Source of the DNA: Rhodospirillales bacterium | GTDB taxonomy: Bacteria > Pseudomonadota > Alphaproteobacteria > Rhodospirillales > Defluviicoccaceae | Reading direction: 5' to 3' | NCBI GenBank assembly: GCA_016712375.1 | Contig: JADJRE010000023.1 | Location: 1-31,434, forward strand | Length of the DNA stretch: 31,434 nt | Shown here: positions 24,962-31,434 of the stretch, piece after piece | Numbering within the stretch: the stretch's first letter is position 1 | Layout: each line of letters begins with the position of its first letter | Translations under genes and position numbers: made by a program | Notes under the pieces: generated by a model | Databases searched by the model: none | What the model was told of the DNA's origin: nothing | What the model saw: the letters and a program-made list of their open reading frames with translations, nothing else

Positions 24962-25545
24962 GCGGCACTGGCCGAAGTGATCGAGGATGAAGGCGTAACG
25001 ATCGGGCTCGGCGTGCCGACGCTGTGGGTCGCGCTGATCCGCTACCTCCGCGCCAGCGGCCGGCGACTGAGCACGTTGCAGCGGGTGATCGTAGGTGGTG
25101 CCGCCTGCCCACGCACCATCATCGAGGCTTTTCAGGACGAGTTCGGCATCGAGGTCCGGCACGCCTGGGGCATGACCGAAATGAGTGCGCTCGGCACCAT
25201 CGGTACTCTGAACGCCAAGCAGCAGGATCTGCCCGCCAGCGACGCATGCGCCTGCAGACGAAGCAGGGGCGGCCGGTGTCTGGGGTCGAGATCAAGATCG
25301 TCGATGAGGCGGGACGGGACTTGCCGCACGACGGATGCAGCATCGGCGAGGTCACGGTTCGCGGTCCCTGGGTGTGCGGTGGCTACTACGAGCCAGAGGG
25401 CGCGAGCCCGCGCAATGCCGAGGGCTGGTTCGCCACCGGCAATGTCGCCAGCATCGATGCGGACGGGTACCTGCAGATCACCGATCGGCAGAAGGACCTG
25501 ATCAAGTGCGCCGGCGAGTGGGTCAGTTCGGTGGAGATCGAGAGC
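24962..25545 (+). pseudogene. Acyl-CoA ligase (ANL superfamily) internal fragment
   Basis: AALAEVIEDEGVTIGLGVPT, TLQRVIVGGAACPRTIIEAF and HAWGMTEMSALGTIG (the adenylate-binding TE motif) are read in one frame. A missing base at about 25243 moves to KQGRPVSGVEIKIVDEAGRD, VRGPWVCGGYYEP, GWFATGNVASIDADGYLQIT and DRQKDLIKCAGEW in another. This is the middle third of a long- or medium-chain fatty acyl-CoA ligase. Both the N-terminal P-loop region and the catalytic-lysine domain are missing. The usually invariant TGD is TGN here, a further sign of decay. Confidence 0.8.
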
Positions 25546-25684
25546 CTAGCAGGCTGTCGGACTCGCGTCTCGGGCGTCGACGGACCCGCGTAGCGTTCGG
25601 CGGATCGGCACCTCGGCGCCCCTGTCAGCGCCATTTTGGGCGGTGCGGCCGCGCTGGCGCGCCTGCGGAGCTTGCCGGTTCGTG
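25546..25684. other. Filler between two gene fragments, possibly insertion-sequence debris
   Basis: Sequence between the ligase and PfpI remnants. It opens CTAGCAGGCTGTCGGACTC, which recalls the terminal sequence of some insertion sequences, and the minus strand codes a short Arg/Ala-rich open stretch. No transposase motif could be recognised, so IS origin is only a suggestion. Confidence 0.25.
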
Positions 25685-26005
25685 GCGGCTGGCAAGCCGG
25701 TCGCTCTTGTCTGCCATGCTCCCGGTGCGCTTCGGCATGTCAAGACGCCCGACGGCAAGCCGATGGTTGAGGACAAGACCGTGACCGGCTTCAGCAACGG
25801 CGAGGAGGAAGAGGTAGGATTGACGAAGGTGGTGCCCTTCCTGGTCGAGGACGAGCTGCTGAACCTCGGGGCCACTTTTTCCAAGGTCAAGAACTGGGGC
25901 GTTCACACGGTCACTGATGGCCAGCTGATCACCGGGCAGAACCCAGCCTCTTCGGGGCCGTCGGCCAAGGTTCTACTCGAAGTGCTCAAAACGAGGGCCA
26001 AGTAG
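25685..26005 (+). pseudogene. DJ-1/PfpI family protein (class I glutamine amidotransferase-like), C-terminal half
   Basis: The frame gives AAGKPVALVCHAPGALRHVK with the nucleophile-elbow Cys in VCHAPGAL. KPMVEDKTVTGFSNGEEEEV, FLVEDELLNLGATFSKVKNW and DGQLITGQNPASSGPSAKVL follow, typical of the Hsp31-like branch of PfpI proteins. About 107 residues remain of roughly 225; the N-terminal half is replaced by unrelated sequence, so the fold cannot form. It ends 30 bases before the NmrA-like gene on the same strand. Confidence 0.82.
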
Positions 26006-26035
26006 CGCACGCTCAGGGAGGAGGAGGCAATAACC

Positions 26036-26791
26036 ATGAAAATTGTCGTCATCGGCGGCACCGGCCTGATCGGCTCAAAGACCGTCGCCATTCTGCGCGA
26101 TGGCGGCCACGAGGTCGTCGCCGCCTCGCCGCAAAGCGGGATCAACAGCATCACCGGCGAAGGGCTTTCGGAGGCAATGGACAGCGCGCAGGTGGTGATC
26201 GACCTCGCCAATTCGCCCTCATTCGAAGACAACGCGGTGCTGGAATTCTTCGAGACCTCGGGCCGCAATCTTCTCGCGGCGGAGGCCGCGGCGGGCGTCC
26301 GGCACCATGTCGCGCTGTCTATCGTCGGAACCGACCGGACACCCGACAATGGCTATTTCCGCGCCAAGGTGGCTCAGGAGAAACTGGTCGAGGGCTCCGG
26401 CATTCCCTACACCATCATTCGCGCCACCCAGTTCCTGGAATTCCTCGGCGCCATCGCCGCCTCGAGTGTGGATGGAAACATCGTCAGGATTTCGCCCGGC
26501 CTGTTCCAGCCGATCGCCGCGGACGACGTTGCCGCCATCGTTGCCGATGTGGCGCTCGCGGCGCCGCGCAACGGCATCGTCGAGATCGCCGGACCGGAAC
26601 GAGCCCCGTTCAACGAAATCGTCAGCCGCTATCTGAAGGCCGTCGGCGACCCGCGTGAGGTGGTGAGCGACCCCGAGGCGCGATACTTCGGCGGCCGGGT
26701 CGAGGAGCACTCGCTCGTCCCGTTGGGCGAGGCGCGTCCCGGCCACATCGCGCTCGACGAATGGCTCGGCCGCTCACAGGCACGAGCCTGA
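26036..26791 (+). CDS. NmrA/SDR-family NAD(P)-binding protein
   Basis: A complete 251-residue protein. It starts MKIVVIGGTGLIGSKTVAIL with the GxxGxxG dinucleotide motif at residues 8-14, then VVIDLANSPSFEDNAVLEFF, GVRHHVALSIVGTDRTPDNG, and YFRAKVAQEKLVEGSGIPYT, whose YxxxK carries a lysine often used in catalysis. IIRATQFLEFLGAIA and a C-terminal substrate part follow. Such proteins are atypical short-chain reductases or redox sensors. A strong ribosome site (GGAGGAGG) precedes the ATG. The gene is followed 30 bases later by a secreted cupin, so the two may form an operon. The substrate is unknown. Confidence 0.88.
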   Translation: MKIVVIGGTGLIGSKTVAILRDGGHEVVAASPQSGINSITGEGLSEAMDSAQVVIDLANSPSFEDNAVLEFFETSGRNLLAAEAAAGVRHHVALSIVGTDRTPDNGYFRAKVAQEKLVEGSGIPYTIIRATQFLEFLGAIAASSVDGNIVRISPGLFQPIAADDVAAIVADVALAAPRNGIVEIAGPERAPFNEIVSRYLKAVGDPREVVSDPEARYFGGRVEEHSLVPLGEARPGHIALDEWLGRSQARA

Positions 26792-26821
26792 TCCCGCATC
26801 CGCCAATCAAGGAGGGCTCCC

Positions 26822-27238
26822 GTGAAAACCATCCTTTATTCACTGCTTGTCGCCATCCTGCCGTTGGGCAGCGTCCTCGCGGATGTGCCGAAGGAGGAAA
26901 ACGCCAAGGTCACCCTCGTCTACCAGCACGAACTGCCGAACGTTCCCGGCAAGAGCATCAAGGGCGTACTCGTCGAATACCGCCCGGGCGGCTACTCGCC
27001 TGGTCATACGCATCCTCAAACCGCCTTCATCTACGCGACGGTGCTCGAGGGGGCGATCCGCAGTCAGGTCAACGACGGACCGGTGACGATCTACAAGGCG
27101 GGAGAGAACTTCTCCGAGCTGCCCGGCGACCGCCACGGCGTCAGCGCCAATGCCAGCGAGACGCAGCCGGCCAAGCTGCTCGCGGTATTCGTGGTCGACA
27201 CGAACGAGACGGAACTGACGATCCCGTTCCAGCAGTAA
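26822..27238 (+). CDS. Secreted cupin-domain protein
   Basis: A 138-residue product from GTG 26822 with AGGAGGG just upstream. Residues 1-20 (MKTILYSLLVAILPLGSVLA) are a signal peptide. The cupin motif 1 is PGGYSPGHTHPQTAFIYATV with metal-ligand histidines HTH and an acidic VLEGAI; motif 2 is LPGDRHGVSANAS. A single-domain beta-barrel in the periplasm, probably metal-binding. Function (isomerase, dioxygenase or sensor) cannot be assigned. Complete and intact. Confidence 0.87.
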   Translation: MKTILYSLLVAILPLGSVLADVPKEENAKVTLVYQHELPNVPGKSIKGVLVEYRPGGYSPGHTHPQTAFIYATVLEGAIRSQVNDGPVTIYKAGENFSELPGDRHGVSANASETQPAKLLAVFVVDTNETELTIPFQQ

Positions 27239-27723
27239 CGCCGCGCCGTAGCCGAAGGAGTGCAGCGCCATCAAGGCGTGCAGCGCCATCCTGGTGTTGT
27301 CCATCGGGATCTGCGCGCGCAGTGGGCGGCCTTCGGCTTCATCCGGCAGCGTCACTTGAACGTAACGTCGGGTTTCTATGAGCCTGAGGGGCTGTCGGGA
27401 TGGAGCGTGCAGATATGCCGCCCACCGGCCCACCGGCCCATGCGGCGACGACCGCTGCGACAAGGCGTATCCGAGGTGCGGCATTCCCGGCTTTGCTACG
27501 GTTGCGCCCGTTATGGTAGAAATCCGACGATAGCGTTCGAGGCATTTGCTCCGGTACGGCTTGCTACGGTGACGGCGGGTTGAGCTTGGAGGGCGCTTCG
27601 TCGGCCGTCCAAAACAAAATCCTTCTGCGAAGAAACGTATCTTTCTTCAGCTGAGTTAGCTTCGGCGTAAAACTGCCGAATAGCAAAGTGAATAGAATCG
27701 CCGTAAAAATATTGGAGAGTAAA
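27239..27723. other. Gene-free stretch holding a reversed DUF1833 scrap
   Basis: About 485 bases with no complete gene. The 5' part has a short direct repeat (GTGCAGCGCCATC, twice near 27260-27290) and a DUF1833 fragment on the minus strand. The 3' part, from about 27600, becomes clearly AT-rich and should hold the promoter of the DUF1254 gene. No promoter boxes were convincing. Confidence 0.5.
27290..27362 (-). pseudogene. DUF1833 phage tail protein fragment
   Basis: The minus strand reads VQVTLPDEAEGRPLRAQIPM followed by DNT. The intact DUF1833 gene of the prophage reads FEVTLPDDAEGRAPRAQIR then IDNT over the same positions, so at least 20 of about 24 residues agree. Only this core remains. 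It is a relic of a second phage or of a duplicated and inverted piece of the first, lying between the cupin and DUF1254 genes. Confidence 0.7.
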
Positions 27724-29139
27724 ATGAGAGGGTTAAGACTGCTGGTTTCATCGGCAATATTGGCATTTGCGGCCACGCCGCTCCCTGTTTCAGCGCAACT
27801 GGCCCCGAATGAGGCGATCGCGATCGCTACGGAAGCCTACGTCTATGGTTATTCGCTCGTCACCACCGACGTGACGCGCCTCCAAATGTCAAACGTCGCT
27901 ACGGTCGAAGCACTGCGTGCGCCGCTGAACCAGTTCATCAACGTCAAGCGCTATCCGCCAGCGGACTACCGCGGCGTCTCTGCGCCGAATGCCGACACGC
28001 TGTATTCGTTGGCCTGGCTCGACCTGAAAGAGCCCCAGGTCTTCAGCCACCCCGATATGGGCAAGCGCTACCACTTGTTCCCGATGGTCGACCTGTGGAT
28101 GACGATCTTCGCGAGCCCCGGCACCCGCACCGGCGACAGCAAAGCCGCCGACTACCTGCTGACCGGGCCCGGGTGGACGGGCGAGGTGCCCAAGGGCATG
28201 AAGCACATCCAGTCGGCGACGCGCTACATGGTGATCCTCGGCCGCACCTATGCCGACGGCACCGACGCCGATTATCAAGCCGTCAACGCGCTGCAGGCGC
28301 AATACAAGATCACGCCGCTGTCGGCCTGGGGCAAGCCGTTCACGCCGGCAGCGCCGCCGGTCGACGCCAACCCCGGCATCTCGATGACCGACAAGCCGCA
28401 GGCGGCGATCCTGGCGATGGGCACCGAGGGCTACTTCAACTGGCTGAGCACGCGCATGTGCGCGGACGCGCCCGCGTATGCCGCCGACGCGCCGGCGCTG
28501 GCGCGCTTTGCGAAGATCGGCTTCGAGCCGTGCAAGCCGTTCGTGATGGCCAACCTCGAGCCGGAGGTGCAGGCGGCGCTGAAGGACCTGCCGAAGACGG
28601 CGCTCGACGGGATCGGCGCCCACCAGGGGGAGCTCGGCAAGATCGTCGACGGCTGGCTGATCACCAAGGGTCTGGGTCAGTACGGGACCGACTACATGAA
28701 GCGCGCGGTCGTCGCCGCCTTCGGCTGGCCGGCCAACCTGCAGGAGGACGCGGTCTATCCCTACACGCTGATCGACAGCAAGGGCGAAAAGCTTACCGGC
28801 GCCAACAAGTACACGCTGACCTTCGCCAAGGGCCAGACGCCGCCGGTCAACGGCTTCTGGTCGATCACCATGTACATGATCGACAAGGGCTGGTGGTTCG
28901 TGCCGAACAAGCTGAACAAGTTCACCGTCAGCCCGCGCAACAACCTGAAGGCCAACGCCGACGGCTCGATCACGCTGTACTTCCAGAAGGACTCGCCCGG
29001 CAAGGACAAGGAAGCGAACTGGCTGCCGGCGCCGGAAGGCGAGTTCATCCCGATGCTGCGCATGTACTGGCCGAAGGACAAGTCGCCCTCGATCCTCGAC
29101 AGCACCTGGACGCCGCCCAAGGTGCAGAAGGTTCAGTAG
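27724..29139 (+). CDS. DUF1254/DUF1214 domain protein, secreted
   Basis: A 471-residue protein. A signal peptide ends near residue 26 (LLVSSAILAFAATPLPVSAQ). The DUF1254 half has AIAIATEAYVYGYSLVTTDV, APLNQFINVKRYPPADYRGV and APNADTLYSLAWLDLKEPQV. The DUF1214 half has NGFWSITMYMIDKGWWFVPN then KLNKFTVSPRNNLKANADGS and WLPAPEGEFIPMLRMYWPKD. ATG 27724 was chosen for the GGAG 7 bases upstream and the signal peptide beginning there. The in-frame upstream start at 27688 would precede it with polar residues. The family is widespread in proteobacteria, periplasmic or outer-membrane associated, and of unknown biochemical function. It is intact and complete. Confidence 0.9.
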   Translation: MRGLRLLVSSAILAFAATPLPVSAQLAPNEAIAIATEAYVYGYSLVTTDVTRLQMSNVATVEALRAPLNQFINVKRYPPADYRGVSAPNADTLYSLAWLDLKEPQVFSHPDMGKRYHLFPMVDLWMTIFASPGTRTGDSKAADYLLTGPGWTGEVPKGMKHIQSATRYMVILGRTYADGTDADYQAVNALQAQYKITPLSAWGKPFTPAAPPVDANPGISMTDKPQAAILAMGTEGYFNWLSTRMCADAPAYAADAPALARFAKIGFEPCKPFVMANLEPEVQAALKDLPKTALDGIGAHQGELGKIVDGWLITKGLGQYGTDYMKRAVVAAFGWPANLQEDAVYPYTLIDSKGEKLTGANKYTLTFAKGQTPPVNGFWSITMYMIDKGWWFVPNKLNKFTVSPRNNLKANADGSITLYFQKDSPGKDKEANWLPAPEGEFIPMLRMYWPKDKSPSILDSTWTPPKVQKVQ

Positions 29140-29815
29140 CACCCATCGGCGGCAGCGCGCCCAGCGTCTGATACCCGTGCACCTCATAGGCGAGAACGGG
29201 GCTCGCCCGGTTCCGTCGGAGCTAGCGTCGGATTTCGCTCTCGCCCGTTCCTGGCGCTTGCGGCTACCGCGTTCGGACGCCGCCGGATGACAATCATTGG
29301 TTACAAACGCAGGCTGATCTGATCTCCTGCCGCGCGATGACGACGCCCGAGCTGCTGCCCGCCGACCTTGCCGAAGCCCACGCGATGACCGCCTCGCCGA
29401 CCTCCTCCCCTGGGCCTACCTGGCCGCAACCGCGCTCCGAGCCGTGGCCTGAGAACACCCTCAACTCTCTGATGCACAAGGCGGCCGGCTGGTGACGCTC
29501 AGGACGATCGATGAGAAGATGCTGGAGCTGCAGCGGCGCGAGCGCGCTGGCGGCAGGCCTGTTCGATCCGCAGGCCGGCGAGCCCACAGTAGCTGTCGAA
29601 GGGCGATCCGTCTCGTTGTGCGGCCGTGGGGGTGCGGCAAGCCCAACCATGACGGGACACGAGGCTGAGGCTGGAGTAAGGTGGTGTCAATCCGATCGTC
29701 TGGCGGCTGCGGTGAGGTGTCGTCAAGTCGTGACTTGTCGAGTGTTGACCGCCCCGGGATTATTGGAGTGCGATGTTCCTCGTCAATAACGGGGAGAGAC
29801 CGCGGAGGAGGCCCA
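29140..29815. other. Gene-free stretch with IS66 remnant and hairpins
   Basis: About 676 bases between the DUF1254 and radical SAM genes. GGCGAG (29189-29194) pairs with CTCGCC (29202-29207), a stem that could end the DUF1254 transcript, but no T tract follows. A scrap of IS66 transposase lies at 29384-29452. TTGTCG (29735-29740) and GATTAT (29758-29763), spaced 17 bases, are a weak promoter candidate for the downstream gene. A 46-codon cysteine-containing frame at 29648-29788 lacks a ribosome site and is not called. Confidence 0.5.
29384..29452 (+). pseudogene. IS66-type transposase, extreme C-terminal remnant
   Basis: The frame encodes DDRLADLLPWAYLAATALRA, then VA and a stop. Family members of IS66 end with a closely similar RxDELLPWAY...ALxAVA. 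Upstream sequence (about 29330-29383) is too degraded to follow in one frame. Only about 23 residues are readable, so this marks the former presence of an IS66 element and nothing more. Confidence 0.55.
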
Positions 29816-31434
29816 ATGAGGCCGGAGGTCGCCGAAATTCTTCAGCAGTTGAACGTCCTGCTGGGGCGCCTAGCCGATGTCCTGGGGGACGACGGTGGTT
29901 CAGCTGGGAAATGGCCGCTCAGCCCCGTCGGTAAGGGCGCGAGCGTTCTTGCGGACGACGATCGTGCTGATCGGGTGTACTACGCGCCGCCCGCTACGTA
30001 TCGGACGAAAGAGGGGGTGACGTCCTGCGCGGCTGCTCCGGTCAGCAGACCGTGGGCGACGTAGCGGGTTTGCTCTGCCAGCGGTTCGGCATCGCAGCGG
30101 ACGTGGCGTTGACCGACACCCTCGCGTTTCTTGAGGCCTTGGAAGCTGCGGAGTACGTCACCCAATCGCCGCGGCTGGCTCCCCCCTACCGCGGCCGAGC
30201 GACTACGATCGATCTCGGCCGTCTGGCGGACGTGTATCTGTTCGTCACAAACGACTGCAATCTGCGCTGCACCCACTGCTACGTTTCGAGCGGCGAGTAC
30301 GTGCCGCCGCGCGAGATGACCACCGACGAGATCCTGGGCCTCGTTGATCAGGCGCGTGACCTGGGGGCCGACCGCTTCCTGATCACCGGCGGCGAGCCGT
30401 TTATGGTGCGCGACATCTTCACCATCATCCGCCACATCAGCGCTGAAAATGACCTGGTTGTGCTGACGAACGGCATGTTCTTCAGCGAGAAATACATTGC
30501 CCGGCTGAAGGAGAGCCTGGGCCGCGGCCGCATTTCCTTTCAGATCAGCATCGATGGCCCGACCGCCGAGCTGCACGACGCGATCCGCGGCAAGGGCAGC
30601 TTCGCCAAGACGATCCCGGCCGTTCAGCGCGTGATCGGCCACGGCTTCGACGTTGCGATCTCCACCGCGGTCAACAGGCACACGATCGACCACATGGCCG
30701 AGATGACCCGGCTGGTCGGCCGGCTCGGCGCCCGTGCCCATCACATCCTGTTCATGCAGGAGTGGGGCCGGGCGATCGACAACAAGCCGGAACTGATGAT
30801 CCCGCCGGCGCGCGCGAGCGAGGTGCTGCGCCAATGCGTCGCCGTCGGCGAGGAGATCGGCGTGAACATCGACAACGACGCCTCGCTCAGGGTGCGCATC
30901 CGCGGCAAGCGCGGCCGCAAGACCGACCTGTGCAGCTGCGGCTGGGATACCCTTGCCATATTCAGCGACGGCCAGGTTTATCCCTGCGTCTGGCTTGCCG
31001 GCGCCCCCGGGATGGAATGTGGCAGTGTTCTGCAGCAGCCGCTCGCCGACATCTGGCGCAGCTCCGCCATTCTTGACCAGGTCCGCAGTGTTTCCGTGCA
31101 AAACCGCGAGCTGTGCAGCGACTGCCACCTGAAGTTCCTCTGCGCCGGCGGGTCGCCCTGCTCGTCTCACTTCGCCAGCCTGGCCAGCCGCGGCAAGAGC
31201 GACCTCCGCTCCGCCGAGCCCTATTGCGAGACGTTCATGGACGCAACGCACGCGATGCTTTGGGAGCTGGGGCTAGCGGGCGTGCCGACCAACGGCGGCA
31301 ACGGCGGATACGAAACTCCCCGGCTGTACAATGCCATGGACGGGGCCGGCTCCCATTGCGCCCGGCCGAATACCGTCGCCCGCGATCGGGCGTTCGAGGT
31401 CGGCTCCTACCACTGCGTGTGCGTCCTCGAAAGC
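29816..31434 (+). CDS. Radical SAM/SPASM maturase with PqqD-like N-terminal domain (one frameshift; 3' end outside window)
   Basis: ATG 29816 has GGAGGAGG upstream. Residues 1-66 (MRPEVAEILQQLNVLLGRLA ... DRVYYAPPATYRTKE) run into the G5 tract at 30013-30017. One extra G there gives TKEGGDVLRGCSGQQTVGDV, completing a PqqD-like domain of the kind that binds precursor peptides. The radical SAM cluster motif CNLRCTHC is at 30256-30279, followed by FLITGGEP and a barrel (FQISIDGPTAELHDAIRG). SPASM cysteines (CSCGWDT, YPCVW, CSDCHLKFLCAGGSPC) bind auxiliary Fe-S clusters. A C-terminal extension with YNAMDGAGSHCARP and YHCVCVLES runs to the edge. Such enzymes modify ribosomal peptides. If the frameshift is real, translation might start at GTG 30052, leaving the catalytic core intact. 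No precursor peptide is evident. Confidence 0.82.

Noticed and set aside
25546..25700. Insertion sequence end (CAGGCTGTCGG)
   Set aside because: Resembles IS termini only loosely; no transposase motif or matching inverted end was found, so it is kept as unassigned sequence.
27889..29187. 432-codon minus-strand frame opposite the DUF1254 gene
   Set aside because: The plus strand encodes an intact DUF1254/DUF1214 protein with signal peptide; the antisense frame shows only Arg/Val/Gln-rich composition.
29189..29207. GGCGAG/CTCGCC hairpin as a terminator after DUF1254
   Set aside because: Short stem and no following T tract; noted in the intergenic entry but not called as a terminator.
29735..29763. 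TTGTCG-17-GATTAT promoter upstream of the radical SAM gene
   Set aside because: Only 4 of 6 matches in each box, which is expected by chance in a region of this size.
29648..29788. 46-codon cysteine-containing frame as a candidate precursor peptide for the radical SAM enzyme
   Set aside because: No ribosome site, no leader-like or core-like repeat pattern, and the surrounding sequence is IS debris.
1..31434. Attachment sites, tRNA genes or CRISPR arrays
   Set aside because: No tRNA-like cloverleaf, no direct repeat flanking the prophage block and no spaced repeat array were seen by reading; short att cores could be missed.

Overview
The window is GC-rich DNA, most likely from an alphaproteobacterium, perhaps Rhodospirillales. 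This rests on codon composition, the capsid/tail gene families and the DUF1254 / HAD / outer-membrane genes, and is an inference rather than a species call. No rRNA, tRNA or CRISPR array was seen. The window is a mosaic of a broken prophage, insertion sequences and truncated chromosomal genes.

Layout. (1) 1-2415, minus strand: an exopolysaccharide operon, a Wzc-type chain-length/tyrosine-kinase gene (N-terminus missing, two frameshifts) followed by a family 2 glycosyltransferase. (2) About 2416-23025, plus strand: the morphogenesis module of a siphovirus-type prophage in canonical order: truncated portal, prohead protease-capsid fusion, DUF2190 decoration protein, head-tail joining protein, DUF6441, tail terminator, tail tube, tail assembly chaperone pair with a -1 frameshift signal, tape measure, two distal tail proteins including DUF1833, NlpC/P60 peptidase and a J-like tail-tip protein. 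No terminase, integrase, lysis or regulatory gene is present, so it is a remnant. Cargo genes sit at boundaries of this module: GNAT + VOC, P-loop kinase + ene-reductase remnant, a SEC-C protein, and a UDG-like + small-protein pair. The tail-tip gene carries an IS110-family element whose long left non-coding end is a candidate bridge RNA. (3) About 23026-29139, plus strand: accessory genes, some broken: HAD phosphatase, outer-membrane beta-barrel, small secreted-looking protein, acyl-CoA ligase and PfpI fragments, NmrA-like oxidoreductase, secreted cupin and a DUF1254/DUF1214 protein. A second DUF1833 scrap lies here in reverse orientation. (4) 29140-31434: an IS66 remnant, then a radical SAM/SPASM maturase with an N-terminal PqqD-like domain, running off the window.

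Several long genes are interrupted by single-base frameshifts, and most of these sit on short homopolymers (TTTT, GGGGG, GGG, CC). That pattern suggests base-calling or assembly error as much as real decay, and it should be settled before any of these genes is called dead. The abrupt gene-in-gene joins at about 2410 and 23025 are different: they are true breakpoints or assembly joins. The strongest functional signals are the slippery sequence plus GC stem in the tail chaperone genes, the IS110 insertion with a reconstructable target, and the PqqD-radical SAM-SPASM protein.
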